From positions 3,455,501 through 3,519,500 of the forward strand of contig NZ_JACHIW010000001.1 of NCBI RefSeq assembly GCF_014203395.1: a stretch of 64,000 bases of DNA. Reading direction: 5' to 3'. Below the pieces are notes generated by a model. The model worked only from the letters and a program-made list of their open reading frames with translations, made no database searches and was not told the DNA's origin. The translations under genes were made by a program, and so were the position numbers. This stretch comes from Saccharopolyspora phatthalungensis (GTDB taxonomy: Bacteria > Actinomycetota > Actinomycetes > Mycobacteriales > Pseudonocardiaceae). Position 1 is the first letter of the stretch. Every line of letters begins with the position of its first letter. Shown piece after piece: positions 17,503 through 27,303 of the stretch.

Positions 17503-20500
17503 ATGGCTTATCCCAAGGTTCAGTTCGGCGACGCCGGTGAGCGCGGCGTGGCGGCCCAGCCGGCGTTCCCCGAGATCGAGCGCCAGGTGCTGGATTTCTG
17601 GGCCGATGACAAGACATTCCGGGCCTCGGTGCAGGCCCGGGAGCCCGGGGTCAACGGTTCTAACGAGTTCGTCTTCTACGACGGCCCGCCGTTCGCCAAC
17701 GGCCTGCCGCACTACGGGCACCTGCTGACGGGCTATGTCAAGGACGCGGTGCCGCGCTACCAGACGATGCGCGGTCGCCGGGTGGAGCGCCGTTTCGGCT
17801 GGGACTGTCACGGGCTGCCCGCCGAGGTGGAGGCGGAAAAGCAGCTCGGCATCACGTCCAAGTCCGAGATCGAGAAGATGGGGGTCGCCGGGTTCAACGA
17901 GGCGTGCCGGACCTCGGTGCTGCGCTACACCGCCGAGTGGGAGGACTACGTCACGCGGCAGGCCCGGTGGGTCGACTTCGAGAACGACTACAAGACGCTC
18001 GACCTGGATTACATGGAAAGCGTCATGTGGGCGTTCAAGACCCTCTGGGACAAGGGTCTGGTCTACGAGGGCTTCCGCGTGCTCTGGTACTGCTGGCGAT
18101 GCGAGACGCCGCTGTCCAACACCGAAACCCGGATGGACGATGTCTACCGCCAGCGGCAGGACCCGGCGGTGACCGTGGGCCTGCGGCTCGACGCACCCGG
18201 CAAAGCCTTCGATGGCGCGCTGGCCCTGGTGTGGACGACCACGCCGTGGACGCTGCCGTCGAACCTGGCCGCCGCCGTGCATCCCGACGTCGACTATGTG
18301 CTCGTCGCGCCGGGCAACAGTGCCGAGCGCTACGTGCTGGCCGAAGCCAGGCTCGGCGCGTACGCGCGGGAACTCGGCGACGACATCGCCGAGCACGTCG
18401 TCGCCCGCTTCAAGGGGACGGAACTGCTCGGCACCAAGTACGCGCCGCCGTTCGACTTCTTCGTGGGCCGGGAAAACGCGCACCAGGTGCTGCCGGCCGA
18501 CTACGTCACGACCGACGACGGCACCGGCCTGGTGCACATCGCCCCGGCCTTCGGTGAGGAGGACAAGGTCGTCACCGACGCCGCGAACATCGAACCGGTG
18601 GTCCCGGTCGACGCGCACGGCAAGTTCACCGGCGAGGTCCCGCCGTACGAGGGGCTGCAGGTCTTCGAGGCCAACAAGCAGATCCCCCGTGACCTCAAGG
18701 AAAAGGGCCTGCTGCTGCGGCACGAGACCTACGACCACCCGTACCCGCACTGCTGGCGCTGCGACAATGCGTTGATCCAGCGTGCGGTGTCGTCTTGGTT
18801 CGTGGCGGTCAGCCAGTTCAAGAACCGGATGGTCGAGCTGAACCAGCAGATCAACTGGACGCCCGGGCACATCCGGGACGGCCAGTTCGGCAAGTGGCTG
18901 GAGAACGCCCGCGACTGGAACATCTCCCGCAACCGCTACTGGGGGTCGCCGATCCCGGTGTGGGTCTCCGACGATCCGAACTACCCGCGCACCGACGTCT
19001 ACGGTTCGCTGGACGAGCTGGAGCGGGACTTCGGCGTGCGGCCGAAGGACCTGCACCGCCCGGAGATCGACGGCCTGACCCGGCCGAACCCGGACGACCC
19101 GACCGGCAAGTCCACCATGCGCCGGGTGCCGGAGGTGCTGGACTGCTGGTTCGACTCGGGTTCGATGCCGTTCGCCCAGGTGCACTATCCGTTCGAGAAC
19201 GCGCACTGGTTCGAGTACCACTACCCGGGCGACTTCATCGTCGAGTACAACGGCCAGACCCGAGGCTGGTTCTACCTGCTGCACGTGCTGGCGACGGCGC
19301 TGTTTGACCGGCCGGCGTTCACCAACGTGGTGGCGCACGGCATCGTGCTGGGCGACGACGGGCTGAAGATGTCGAAGTCCAAGCGCAACTACCCGGACGT
19401 CAACGAGGTCTTCGACCGCGACGGCTCGGACGCGATGCGCTGGTTCCTGATGGCCAGCCCGATCCTGCGCGGCGGGGACCTGGTGGTCACCGAGCGCGGT
19501 ATCCGGGACGCGGTGCGGCAGGCGGTGCTGCCGCTGTGGAACTCCTGGTATTTCCTGGCCCTCTACGCCAACGCCGAGGGCGTCGCCGGGGAATCCAAAG
19601 TGGACAGTAAGCATGTGCTGGACCGCTACATCCTGGCCAAGACCCACGAGCTCGTCGGCGATGTCCAGTCCGCAATGGACTACTTCGACCTGGCCGGGGC
19701 CTGTGGATGCGTGCGCGAGTTCCTTGAGGTGCTGACGAACTGGTACGTGCGCCGGTCCCGCGACCGGTTCTGGGCCGGTGACCGGGATGCCATCAACACG
19801 CTGCACACCGTGCTGGAAGTGACCTGCCGGGTGGTGGCACCGCTGCTGCCGCTGACCGCCGAGGCGGTCTGGCGCGGGCTGACCGGCGGCCGCTCGGTGC
19901 ACTTGGCGGACTGGCCGCTGGTCGACGAGTTGCCCGCGGACGCGGCTCTGGTGACCGCGATGGACGAGGTGCGCCAGGTGTGCTCGGCCGCGTCGGCGCT
20001 GCGCAAGGCCAACAAGCTGCGGGTGCGGTTGCCGCTGGCCAAGCTCGTGGTCGCCACCCCGGATGCGGAGGCGTTGCGCCCGTTCGCGGACCTGATCCGC
20101 GACGAGGTCAACGTCAAGGAACTGGAGCTGAGCACCGATGTCGCCGCGCACGGCCACTTCGAGATCGCGGTGAACGCGCGGGCCGCGGGCCCGCGCCTGG
20201 GCCGCGACGTGCAGAAGGTGATCAAGGCGGTGAAGTCCGGCGAGTGGCAGCGCACCGGCGGCACCGTGGTCGCGGCGGGCATCGAGCTCCAGGACGGCGA
20301 GTTCACCGAGCGCTTGGTCTCGACCGACCCCGGGGCTGCCTCGGCCCTGCCCGGTGGCATGGGCCTGGTCGTGCTGGACACCGACGTGACCCCGGAGCTG
20401 GCGGCCGAGGGCCTGGCTCGCGACGTCGTGCGTGTCGTGCAGCAGGCCCGCAAGGAAGCGGGCTTCGAGGTCTCCGACCGGATCACGGTGACGGTGTCGG

Positions 20501-20655
20501 CGCCGGCCGAGGTTCAGGAAGCGATCGCCGCGCACCGCGACTTCATCGCGGGCGAAACCCTGGCGAACGCGGTCGAGCCCGGCGACGTGGCCGACGGCTT
20601 CACCGGCGCCGTCGGCGAAGGCACCGAAATCAAGGTCACTGTCACCAAGGCCTAG
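17503..20655 (+). CDS. ileS: Isoleucyl-tRNA synthetase
   Basis: Class I aminoacyl-tRNA synthetase charging tRNA-Ile, with editing of Val. The protein is 1050 aa, normal for the eukaryote-like IleS type found in actinobacteria. The HIGH motif appears as HYGHLLTG near residue 73. WDCHGLPAE follows. The CP1 editing domain contains [11 protein letters not shown]. The KMSKS loop is [13 protein letters not shown], and the C-terminal anticodon-binding region contains [16 protein letters not shown] 17503 follows the T-box leader and a GAGGAG ribosome site. The TAG stop lies directly at the border of a 211-bp repeat. Confidence 0.97.
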   Translation: MAYPKVQFGDAGERGVAAQPAFPEIERQVLDFWADDKTFRASVQAREPGVNGSNEFVFYDGPPFANGLPHYGHLLTGYVKDAVPRYQTMRGRRVERRFGWDCHGLPAEVEAEKQLGITSKSEIEKMGVAGFNEACRTSVLRYTAEWEDYVTRQARWVDFENDYKTLDLDYMESVMWAFKTLWDKGLVYEGFRVLWYCWRCETPLSNTETRMDDVYRQRQDPAVTVGLRLDAPGKAFDGALALVWTTTPWTLPSNLAAAVHPDVDYVLVAPGNSAERYVLAEARLGAYARELGDDIAEHVVARFKGTELLGTKYAPPFDFFVGRENAHQVLPADYVTTDDGTGLVHIAPAFGEEDKVVTDAANIEPVVPVDAHGKFTGEVPPYEGLQVFEANKQIPRDLKEKGLLLRHETYDHPYPHCWRCDNALIQRAVSSWFVAVSQFKNRMVELNQQINWTPGHIRDGQFGKWLENARDWNISRNRYWGSPIPVWVSDDPNYPRTDVYGSLDELERDFGVRPKDLHRPEIDGLTRPNPDDPTGKSTMRRVPEVLDCWFDSGSMPFAQVHYPFENAHWFEYHYPGDFIVEYNGQTRGWFYLLHVLATALFDRPAFTNVVAHGIVLGDDGLKMSKSKRNYPDVNEVFDRDGSDAMRWFLMASPILRGGDLVVTERGIRDAVRQAVLPLWNSWYFLALYANAEGVAGESKVDSKHVLDRYILAKTHELVGDVQSAMDYFDLAGACGCVREFLEVLTNWYVRRSRDRFWAGDRDAINTLHTVLEVTCRVVAPLLPLTAEAVWRGLTGGRSVHLADWPLVDELPADAALVTAMDEVRQVCSAASALRKANKLRVRLPLAKLVVATPDAEALRPFADLIRDEVNVKELELSTDVAAHGHFEIAVNARAAGPRLGRDVQKVIKAVKSGEWQRTGGTVVAAGIELQDGEFTERLVSTDPGAASALPGGMGLVVLDTDVTPELAAEGLARDVVRVVQQARKEAGFEVSDRITVTVSAPAEVQEAIAAHRDFIAGETLANAVEPGDVADGFTGAVGEGTEIKVTVTKA

Positions 20656-20866
20656 CGAGTGCATCATAAAGTGGTTTGCGTGGCGGTGTGGGTGGCGGAA
20701 CCTCAGACGCCGCCTGGGCTCCGGGATCCCCGACTGATGTATGCCCAATACACGGCGCTGGGGCTGTCCTCGCCAGGCGACGTCTGAGCCGTTTGGGATC
20801 CCTTGGGCAGGCGGTGCGAGCTGAGTCCCACACGGCAAGCGGCTTACGCCGCTTATAAACAGGGCC
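20656..20866 (+). repeat. MITE-like repeat, copy A (211 bp)
   Basis: Near-identical to an inverted copy at 34961-35171, with about nine differences by eye over a core of about 190 bp. The ends are imperfect inverted repeats (inward: CATAAAGTGG and TATAAGCGG), and no transposase is encoded. The left border abuts CTAG at 20652-20655, which contains the ileS stop TAG. The right flank is CTGA or TGAG, so a clean target duplication is not kept. An internal AAGCGGC/GCCGCTT hairpin lies near the right end and might help end ileS transcription. Small frames through it are not convincing genes. Confidence 0.8.
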
Positions 20867-20902
20867 TGAGCGCCCTCTCGTCATTTGTCGGTGTGACCAA
20901 CG

Positions 20903-20950
20903 CCGCTCCCACGTTTCGGGAATCTTGTTGCCCGGCGTGGGGGCGGTTTT
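20903..20950 (+). terminator. Rho-independent terminator upstream of the SAM-IV element
   Basis: An 11-bp stem with one G-T mismatch (20903-20913 with 20936-20946) is followed by TTTT. It would stop transcription coming from ileS before the riboswitch. Its right arm overlaps the spacer of the promoter at 20928-20957. Confidence 0.7.
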
Positions 20951-20957
20951 CTACTGT
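20928..20957 (+). promoter_or_regulatory. Promoter of the SAM-IV leader
   Basis: TTGCCC (20928-20933) and TACTGT (20952-20957) are separated by 18 bp. The expected start point, near 20964, is just ahead of the riboswitch. Confidence 0.5.
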
Positions 20958-20965
20958 GTTCAGTC

Positions 20966-21085
20966 GAAGGTCATGAGCGCCAGCATCAAGCCCCGGCTTG
21001 CTGGCCGGCAACCCTCCAACCGCGGTGGGGTGCCCCGGGTGAGGACCTGGCCGGTCGTGCAGGGCGATCCGGCAAGCGCGGACCC
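20966..21085 (+). ncRNA. SAM-IV riboswitch
   Basis: The sequence from GTCATGAGCGCC onward, including CAAGCCCCGGCTTGCTGG, CGGCAACCCTCCAACCG and GGTGGGGTGCCCCGGGTGA, matches the actinobacterial SAM-IV consensus core as remembered, including the internal loops shared with SAM-I. SAM-IV elements bind S-adenosylmethionine and repress sulfur-metabolism genes. It precedes a class V aminotransferase, so that gene is probably repressed when SAM is plentiful. The 3' border is approximate. A covariance-model search would settle it. Confidence 0.85.
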
Positions 21086-21122
21086 CCTGGGCGGGTCCGA
21101 TGAGGCCCCCGAGGAGGGCGTC

Positions 21123-22460
21123 GTGTCTTCTGCCGTCATCGAAATCCCCTCGCAGTCCAATGTGGAGTGCCGGATTCCCGCCGTGGTCGGCGGCGCGCTG
21201 GAGGTTCCGCTGGTCACCGGCGGGCGCATCGGTTACGCGAATCTCGATCATGCGGCCAGCGCGCCCTGCCTGGAGTCCGTGCAGACGGCGGTCAACGAGT
21301 TGCTGCCCTGGTACGCGAGCGTGCATCGCGGCGCCGGGTTCGCCTCCCAGGTGTGCACCCGGGTCTACGAGGAGGCGCGGGGCAAGCTGCTGGACTTCGT
21401 CGGTGCTCGCCGCACCGATTCGGTGATCTTCACCCGCAACACCACCGATTCCCTGAACCTGCTGGGCCGGGCGCTGCCGCGCGGCACGTCTGTCGTGGTC
21501 TTCGACACCGAACACCACGCGGCGCTGCTGCCCTGGACCGGCCCGCGGGTGCGCCGCCTCCCCGCGCCGGAGACACCGGCGGGCGCGGTCGCCGCACTGG
21601 ACGCCGCGCTGGCCGACTGCCCGGAAGGGCCACGGCTCGCGGTGATCACGGGCGCCTCCAACGTCACTGGGGAACTGTGGCCGGTGGCCGACCTGGCGCG
21701 GGTGGCGCGCCGCCGCGGGGCTCGCACCGTGCTCGACGCCGCGCAGCTCGCGCCGCACCGGCCGGTGCGGATCACCGAGCTTGACGTGGACTACGTGGCG
21801 ATCTCGGGGCACAAGCTGTACGCGCCCTTCGGGGCCGGCGCGCTGGTCGGCCGTGCGGACTGGCTCAACGCCGCCGAGCCGTACCTGGCGGGCGGTGGCG
21901 CGACCCGGTTGGTGCAGGAAGCGTCGGTCAGCTGGACCACCGGGCCGGAGCGGCACGAGGCCGGTTCGCCGAACACCGTCGGCGTGCACGCGCTGGCCAG
22001 GGCCTGCGAGACGCTCGCGGCGAACTGGACGCATGTCGTCGAGCATGAGGAGTCGCTGCTGCATCGGCTGCGGGCCGGTCTGCGCGACGTGCCAGGGCTG
22101 CGCGAGCTTTGCTTGTTCGACGCCGATCACGACCGGGTCGGCGTGGTGAGCTTCACCGTTGACGGTCGGGACCCCGGCCTGCTGGCCGCTGCGCTTTCCG
22201 CGGAGCACGGCATCGGCGTTCGCGACGGGTTGTTCTGCGCGCACGTGGCCACGCGACGGTTGCTCTCGCGTGCGGGATCGGACTCCGATCGGGCGGTGCG
22301 GGTCAGCGTCGGGCTGGGCACGACCAACGAGCAAGTCGACCGGTTCGTCAACGCCCTGCGGTGGCTGGTGACCCAGGGCCCGAGCTGGAATTACGAGCAG
22401 GTCGACGGCCGCTGGACCCCGGTCGGCGACCCGCGGCCCGCCCCGGACTTCCTGTCCTGA
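21123..22460 (+). CDS. Class V aminotransferase / cysteine-desulfurase-like PLP enzyme
   Basis: Fold-type I PLP enzyme of 445 aa, predicted cytoplasmic. YANLDHAASAPCLESV is near the N terminus, SNVTGELWPV and VLDAAQLAPHRPV fall in the cofactor region, and the PLP Lys is in VAISGHKLYAPFGAGALVG. A Cys at the position of the desulfurase nucleophile occurs in VRDGLFCAHVATRR, so a sulfur-transferring role on a cysteine-like substrate is possible. The exact reaction is unknown. Control by the SAM-IV element just upstream supports a link to sulfur or methionine metabolism. GTG 21123 follows GAGGAGGG. The open frame upstream covers the riboswitch and is not coding. Confidence 0.82.
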   Translation: MSSAVIEIPSQSNVECRIPAVVGGALEVPLVTGGRIGYANLDHAASAPCLESVQTAVNELLPWYASVHRGAGFASQVCTRVYEEARGKLLDFVGARRTDSVIFTRNTTDSLNLLGRALPRGTSVVVFDTEHHAALLPWTGPRVRRLPAPETPAGAVAALDAALADCPEGPRLAVITGASNVTGELWPVADLARVARRRGARTVLDAAQLAPHRPVRITELDVDYVAISGHKLYAPFGAGALVGRADWLNAAEPYLAGGGATRLVQEASVSWTTGPERHEAGSPNTVGVHALARACETLAANWTHVVEHEESLLHRLRAGLRDVPGLRELCLFDADHDRVGVVSFTVDGRDPGLLAAALSAEHGIGVRDGLFCAHVATRRLLSRAGSDSDRAVRVSVGLGTTNEQVDRFVNALRWLVTQGPSWNYEQVDGRWTPVGDPRPAPDFLS

Positions 22461-22506
22461 CCCCGAGCGGGTACTGGTGCGATGCTTTGGTTCCGGTTCA
22501 GGGACA

Positions 22507-23157
22507 ATGACTCTCGTGAGCACCGAGCAGTCCCCCCAAGAACAGTCCTCAGCGGAGCAGGCGGACGCTGGGTCGACCGCCGCGGAACGAGCCCCTGAGA
22601 CGCAGCCCGAGGCGGCCGACGAGTCGCCGCGGGATGGGTCCCGGAAGCTGCTCGCCCTGCTGGGTGGGGTGGCCGTCGTCGCCCTAGGCATCGACATCGT
22701 CACCAAGATCGCCGTGGTGGCCAACCTGGAGGGCCACGCGCCGGTCAGGCTGCTCGGGGGCGTGCTCTATCTCGACGTGCTGCGCAACCCGGGCGCCGCG
22801 TTCTCCCTGGCCACCGGCATGACCTGGCTGCTGGCGCTGCTCGCGATCGCGGTGGTCGGGGTGATCATCTGGCTGGCGCCGAAGCTGCGTTCGCCGGGCT
22901 GGGCGGTCGGCCTCGGCCTGGTGCTCGGCGGGGCCTGCGGCAACCTGGTCGACCGGATCTTCCGCGCTCCCGGCCCCCTGCAGGGGCATGTGGTCGACTT
23001 CCTATCGGTGTTCGCTCCGGGCGGCGCGATATGGCCGGTGTTCAACGTCGCCGACTCGTGCATCGTCTGCGGCGGCATCCTGGTCGTGCTGCTGTCGCTG
23101 ATGGGCCGGGACTACGACGGCACGGTCCACCGCAAGAAGAAGGCCGTGGCGTCGTGA
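22507..23157 (+). CDS. lspA: Lipoprotein signal peptidase II
   Basis: Membrane aspartic protease that removes signal peptides from prolipoproteins. The protein is 216 aa from ATG 22507. GTG 22516 is also possible and lies 7 nt after a GACAAT box, a near-leaderless arrangement. An acidic, Glu/Ala-rich N-terminal extension of about 45 residues precedes four hydrophobic segments. The conserved blocks [21 protein letters not shown] (first catalytic Asp) and VFNVADSCI (second Asp) are present. The stop overlaps the rluD start by 4 bp. Confidence 0.93.
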   Translation: MTLVSTEQSPQEQSSAEQADAGSTAAERAPETQPEAADESPRDGSRKLLALLGGVAVVALGIDIVTKIAVVANLEGHAPVRLLGGVLYLDVLRNPGAAFSLATGMTWLLALLAIAVVGVIIWLAPKLRSPGWAVGLGLVLGGACGNLVDRIFRAPGPLQGHVVDFLSVFAPGGAIWPVFNVADSCIVCGGILVVLLSLMGRDYDGTVHRKKKAVAS

Positions 23158-24083
23158 GCGGCCTTCGAACGCTGCCGGTCCCCGAAGGGCTGGACGGCAT
23201 GCGGGTGGATGCGGGCCTGTCGAAACTGCTCGGCCTGTCCCGCAGCGCCGTCGCCTCGCTGGCGGAGTCCGGTGACGTGCTGGTCGACGGCAATCCCGCA
23301 GGCAAGTCCGACCGGTTGGTCGCCGGGGCCTGGCTGGAGGTGATGCTGCCCGTCGTGGGGCAACCGCGCCAGGTCGTCGCGGTGCCCGTGGAAGGGCTCA
23401 AGATCCTGCACCAGGACGACGACATCGTCGTCGTCGACAAGCCGATCGGCGTCGCGGTGCACCCGAGCCCGGGCTGGGAAGGGCCGACCGTGGTCGGCGG
23501 GCTCGCCGCCGCGGGTGTGCGCATCGCGACCTCCGGTGCCTCCGAACGGCAGGGCGTCGTGCACCGGCTGGACGCGGGCACCACGGGAGTCATGGTCGTC
23601 GCCAAGAGCGAACACGCGTATTCGGTGCTCAAGCGCGCGTTCAAGGAACGCACCGTGGACAAGCGGTACCACGCCGTGGTGCAGGGGCACCCGGACCCGA
23701 GTCGCGGCACCATCGACGCGCCGATCGACCGGCATCCGCGCCACGACTACAAGTTCGCGGTCGTCACCGGCGGCAAGCCGAGCATCACGCATTACGAGAC
23801 GATGGAAGCATTCCGCGCGGCGTCGCTGGTGGACGTGAAGCTGGAAACCGGTCGCACGCACCAAATCCGGGTGCATTTCGCGGCGATCAAGCACCCCTGC
23901 GTGGGCGACCTGACCTACGGCGCGGACCCGGTGCTGGCCCGGCGGCTGGCCATTACCAGGCAGTGGCTGCACGCGCGCGGCCTCTCCTTCGAGCATCCCT
24001 CCGGAGGCTGGGTCAGCTTCGAAAGCGAATACCCGCACGACCTTCAGCACGCGCTGGATGAGCTGCGCGGGCAGGACGGCTGA
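23154..24083 (+). CDS. rluD: RluD-family 23S rRNA pseudouridine synthase
   Basis: RNA-modifying enzyme converting uridine to pseudouridine, probably in 23S rRNA helix 69 or a related site. The protein is 309 aa. The N-terminal S4 domain contains [21 protein letters not shown]. The catalytic motif [17 protein letters not shown] (Asp in RLD) lies at about residue 141, followed by [13 protein letters not shown] and GDLTYG. It is coupled to lspA through a GTGA overlap, an arrangement conserved across many bacteria. Confidence 0.93.
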   Translation: MSGLRTLPVPEGLDGMRVDAGLSKLLGLSRSAVASLAESGDVLVDGNPAGKSDRLVAGAWLEVMLPVVGQPRQVVAVPVEGLKILHQDDDIVVVDKPIGVAVHPSPGWEGPTVVGGLAAAGVRIATSGASERQGVVHRLDAGTTGVMVVAKSEHAYSVLKRAFKERTVDKRYHAVVQGHPDPSRGTIDAPIDRHPRHDYKFAVVTGGKPSITHYETMEAFRAASLVDVKLETGRTHQIRVHFAAIKHPCVGDLTYGADPVLARRLAITRQWLHARGLSFEHPSGGWVSFESEYPHDLQHALDELRGQDG

Positions 24084-24128
24084 GCCCGGTACGGTGGCAG
24101 GCAAGCCTGCGACGACCAAGGGGGTTCG

Positions 24129-24428
24129 ATGGCAGAGTCGAGATCGTTCGACGGTTCGGACGCGCCGACGCCGCCCAGCGGCATGCCGGCGCTCGACCCC
24201 GGCGCCGATGCGGAAACCACGCCCGCCGGCTTCACCAGCCTCCGCGACTTGATCAGCGCCGAGGACGTCGGCGCGACACCGCCCTCGGTGTTCGGCGCCC
24301 CGGAGCCGGAGCGGGCGCAGCGCGATGCGGGCGACTGGCCGAAGCTGGAATACCGCAGCCGCAACAAGCCCGAACGCCCCAAGCGCGCCAACCCGCTGGA
24401 CCTCTTCCGCCGCGACAAGAAATCCTAA
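24129..24428 (+). CDS. Small, mostly disordered hypothetical protein
   Basis: Protein of 99 aa, rich in Pro, Ala, Asp and Glu in its first half and strongly basic at the end (RSRNKPERPKRANPLDLFRRDKKS). A short central segment, TSLRDLISAEDV, may form a helix. There is no signal peptide or membrane segment. The ATG follows an AAGGGGG ribosome site, and high-GC third codon positions support coding. It converges on pntB with only 2 bp between stops. No family is recognised. Confidence 0.65.
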   Translation: MAESRSFDGSDAPTPPSGMPALDPGADAETTPAGFTSLRDLISAEDVGATPPSVFGAPEPERAQRDAGDWPKLEYRSRNKPERPKRANPLDLFRRDKKS

Positions 24429-24430
24429 GA

Positions 24431-25810
24431 CTAGAGCGCCTTGAGTTCTTCGATCACTTCGCGGACCGTGTCCTTGGCGTCGCCGAAGAGCATCGCGGTC
24501 CTGGGGTCGGTGTAAAGCGGGTTGTCCACTCCCGCGAAGCCCGCTCGCATCGAGCGCTTCAGGACGATGACGGCCTTGGCCTGATCGACGTTGAGGATCG
24601 GCATGCCGTAGATCGGCGAGCCCGGGTCCGTGCGGGCCGCTGGGTTGGTGACATCGTTCGCGCCGATCACCAGCGCGACATCGGTGCGGGCGAACTCGTC
24701 GTTGATCTCGTCCATCTCCTTGAGCTGCTCGTAGGGCACGTCCGCCTCCGCGAGCAGCACGTTCATGTGGCCAGGCATCCGGCCCGCCACGGGGTGAATC
24801 GCATAGTTGACGCCGACGCCCTTGTCCGCCAACAACTTCGCCATGTCCTGCACCGCGTGCTGGGCTTGCGCGACCGCCATGCCGTAGCCGGGCACCACGA
24901 TCACCTGTCCGGCGTAGGCCAGCTGGATCGCCACGTCCGCCGAGCTGATGGCGCGCACCGAGCCGCCGGTCACCGCGGCTGCCGCGGTTTCGCCGCCGCC
25001 GAACCCGCCGGCGACGATCGACGGGATCGACCGGTTCATCGCCTTGGCCATCTGGTCGGTCAGGATCGAACCGGAGGCGCCCACCAGCATGCCCGCCACG
25101 ATCATCGCGGTGTTGCCCAACGCCAGCCCGGCCGCCGCCGCGGATAGCCCGGTGCACGCGTTGAGCAGCGAGACCACCACCGGCATATCGGCGCCGCCGA
25201 TCGGCAGCACCACCGCGATCCCCGCCAGCCCGGCCAGCACCAGCACCGCGACGAGCAGCAATTCGGCGCTGCCGCCCAGCCCGATCGCCACGGCGCACGC
25301 GACTGCCCCGCCCAGCAGCAGCACGTTCAGCGGCATCTGCAGCCGACCGGCGGTGACCGGGCGGCCGGGCAAGATCTCCTGCAGCTTGCCGAAGGCGACC
25401 AGCGAGCCCCAGAACGAGATTGACCCTATGATCGCGGCGAACAGCGTCGAGATCGTGGTGACGGCGGGTTCCGCCCGGAAGCCGGTGGTCTCCCGGAACT
25501 CCACCCACGCGGTGAGCGCCACCGCACCGCCGCCCACGCCGTTGAACAGCGCGACCATCTGCGGCATCGCGGTCATCTTCACCCGCCGTGCGGCCGGCAC
25601 CCCGATGACCGTGCCGATCACCAGGCCCAGCGCGATCAGCCCCCAGTTGCCCAGGCCCGGGGTGAGCAGCGTGGCGACGATGGCGACCACCATGCCCGCC
25701 GCCGCGATGGCGTTGCCCCGCACCGCCGTGCGCGGGCCGGTGAGTCCCATCAGGCCGTAGATGAACAGCGCGAACGCCAGGATGTAGAGCACGGTCCGCA
25801 GCGTGATCAC
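24431..25810 (-). CDS. pntB: NAD(P) transhydrogenase subunit beta
   Basis: Membrane subunit that binds NADP(H) and forms the proton channel of the transhydrogenase, exchanging hydride between NADH and NADP+ with proton flow. The protein is 459 aa. About nine helices occupy residues 1-270. The C-terminal dIII domain has the NADP fingerprint VIVVPGYGMAVAQAQH, then HPVAGRMPGHMNVLLAEADVPY, EINDEF and VIGANDVTNPAAR. The GTG start overlaps the stop of the preceding pntA C-terminal subunit by 4 bp, so the three subunit genes form one minus-strand operon. Confidence 0.95.
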   Translation of the reverse strand: MITLRTVLYILAFALFIYGLMGLTGPRTAVRGNAIAAAGMVVAIVATLLTPGLGNWGLIALGLVIGTVIGVPAARRVKMTAMPQMVALFNGVGGGAVALTAWVEFRETTGFRAEPAVTTISTLFAAIIGSISFWGSLVAFGKLQEILPGRPVTAGRLQMPLNVLLLGGAVACAVAIGLGGSAELLLVAVLVLAGLAGIAVVLPIGGADMPVVVSLLNACTGLSAAAAGLALGNTAMIVAGMLVGASGSILTDQMAKAMNRSIPSIVAGGFGGGETAAAAVTGGSVRAISSADVAIQLAYAGQVIVVPGYGMAVAQAQHAVQDMAKLLADKGVGVNYAIHPVAGRMPGHMNVLLAEADVPYEQLKEMDEINDEFARTDVALVIGANDVTNPAARTDPGSPIYGMPILNVDQAKAVIVLKRSMRAGFAGVDNPLYTDPRTAMLFGDAKDTVREVIEELKAL

Positions 25811-26112
25811 TTGTCGGCACCCTTCCGCGCCGCGCCCGGCTTGCGCTTGAACATGCCCAGCATCCGGTCGGTGACCAGGAAACCGCCGACGACGTTGATG
25901 GTCCCGAACACGATGGCCACCAGCGCCAGCAGCTGCGATCCGACAGTGGACACGCCGGACCCCAGCACCAGAACCCCGCCGAGCAGCACGATGCCGTGGA
26001 TCGCGTTGGTGCCGGACATCAGCGGCGTGTGTAGCGTGTTCGGCACCTTCGAGATCACCGCGAAGCCGACGAATCCCGCCAGCACCAGGATCGCCAGATT
26101 GGCCAGGAACAT
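25807..26112 (-). CDS. pntAB: NAD(P) transhydrogenase subunit alpha, C-terminal membrane part
   Basis: Small membrane subunit of 101 aa, corresponding to the hydrophobic C-terminal part of PntA when that protein is split into two genes. Three helices are visible (about 2-20, 36-56 and 61-83). The family signature VPNTLHTPLMSGTNAIHGIV is intact. It sits between pntA and pntB with a GAGGAGGAG ribosome site and is translationally coupled to pntB. Confidence 0.93.
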   Translation of the reverse strand: MFLANLAILVLAGFVGFAVISKVPNTLHTPLMSGTNAIHGIVLLGGVLVLGSGVSTVGSQLLALVAIVFGTINVVGGFLVTDRMLGMFKRKPGAARKGADK

Positions 26113-26138
26113 CGCTCCTCCTCTCTGCGTGTGCTAGA

Positions 26139-27233
26139 TCAATCCGGTCGGGTGATGCACGTGGCGGCCAGGACCTCGTCGGTGAAGTCGGGGGCGAGGC
26201 GGCCGTCGACGAGCATCAGCTCCAGGAGCGCTTGGACGTTGCGGGCGTAAAGCTCGCTGGCGTGTTCCGGCATGGTCGCCGGGAGGTTCAGCGGGGCGGC
26301 GATGGTGATCTCGTGGCTGACTACGGTGCGCCCCGGCTCGCTGAGCTCGCAGTTTCCGCCCGCCGGGCCGGCCAGGTCGACGATTACGCTGCCGGGCCGC
26401 ATGTGGTGCACCGCCTCGGCGGGAACCAGCTTCGGGGCCGGTCGTCCGGGTACCAGCGCGGTGGTGATCACGATGTCGAAACCGGCGATGGCCGAGTTGA
26501 GCCGTTGGGTCTGCGCGGCTTGCTCCTCGGCCGTCAGCTCCCGGGCGTAGCCGCCTTCGCCGACCGCCGAAATGCCCAGGTCCAGCCACTTCGCCCCCAC
26601 CGAACTCACCTGATCGGCGACCTCGGGTCGCACGTCGTAGCCGGTGGTGCGGGCACCGAGCCGCTTCGCGGTCGCCAGCGCCTGCAGCCCGGCGACCCCG
26701 ACGCCGAGCACCAGCACCGACGCGGGCTTCACGGTGCCTGCCGCCGTGGTCAGCATCGGAAAGAACCGGGTGCATTCGGTCGCCGCCAGCAGCACCGCCC
26801 GGTATCCCGCGACGTTGGCCTGGGAGGACAGCGCGTCCATCGACTGGGCCCGGGAGATCCGCGGCACCGACTCCATCGCGAAGCCCAGCACCCCGGCGGC
26901 GCGCAGCCGCCCGGCGAGCTCCGGGTCGGTCAACGGCGCCAGGAACCCGATCAGCGACGACCCGGCCGCCAACCGGCCGATCTCCGCTTCGGTCGGCGGG
27001 ACCACCTTCACCACGACATCGGCCGGCCACGGATCGCCGATGCGCGCGCCCGCCTTGGTGAACGCGTCGTCCGGGATCAGCGCGGCCTGCCCGGCACCGG
27101 ACTCGACGACCACGTCGAGCCCCTGCGCGCACAACCGCTCGACGACGCCGGGCACGAGCGCGACCCGGCGCTCGCCGGGCTCCGTTTCGCGCGGGACGCC
27201 GACGCTGGTGCGACCACCCTCATGCGAGGTCAT
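26139..27233 (-). CDS. pntA: NAD(P) transhydrogenase subunit alpha, NAD-binding part
   Basis: Soluble dI subunit that binds NAD(H), related to alanine dehydrogenase. The protein is 364 aa. The N-terminal substrate-domain signature is GVPRETEPGERRVALVP. VESGAGQAALIPDDAF is present, and the NAD-binding Rossmann loop VLVLGVGVAGLQALATAKRLGA is near residue 163. The C terminus has PAPKLVPAEAVHHMRPGSVIV. The ATG lies 70 bp downstream of the preceding minus-strand gene, so the promoter may be there or further up. Confidence 0.95.
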   Translation of the reverse strand: MTSHEGGRTSVGVPRETEPGERRVALVPGVVERLCAQGLDVVVESGAGQAALIPDDAFTKAGARIGDPWPADVVVKVVPPTEAEIGRLAAGSSLIGFLAPLTDPELAGRLRAAGVLGFAMESVPRISRAQSMDALSSQANVAGYRAVLLAATECTRFFPMLTTAAGTVKPASVLVLGVGVAGLQALATAKRLGARTTGYDVRPEVADQVSSVGAKWLDLGISAVGEGGYARELTAEEQAAQTQRLNSAIAGFDIVITTALVPGRPAPKLVPAEAVHHMRPGSVIVDLAGPAGGNCELSEPGRTVVSHEITIAAPLNLPATMPEHASELYARNVQALLELMLVDGRLAPDFTDEVLAATCITRPD

Positions 27234-27303
27234 GTGTCCAGGTGTCCACAGCAGCGCGCAAACCGCAACAGCACACGCCCGTTGGAACGACCGGCCGCGA
27301 AGG

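Noticed and set aside
17275..20838. 1187-codon minus-strand frame antisense to ileS
   Set aside because: It mirrors ileS with low-complexity His/Arg/Gln/Val content, has no family motifs, and is a typical GC-rich antisense shadow.
20676..20858. Small plus-strand frame inside repeat copy A, and its counterpart 34969-35157 in copy B
   Set aside because: The frames are not kept in the same register at both ends. Single-base indels between copies change the frame, so it is not a conserved protein.
20925..21122. N-terminal extension of the class V aminotransferase
   Set aside because: The bases form the SAM-IV riboswitch and its leader. GTG 21123 has a strong ribosome site.
23112..25820. 902-codon minus-strand frame across pntB and rluD
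   Set aside because: Its upper part is an out-of-frame reading of pntB and the rest is antisense to rluD. No domains are present.
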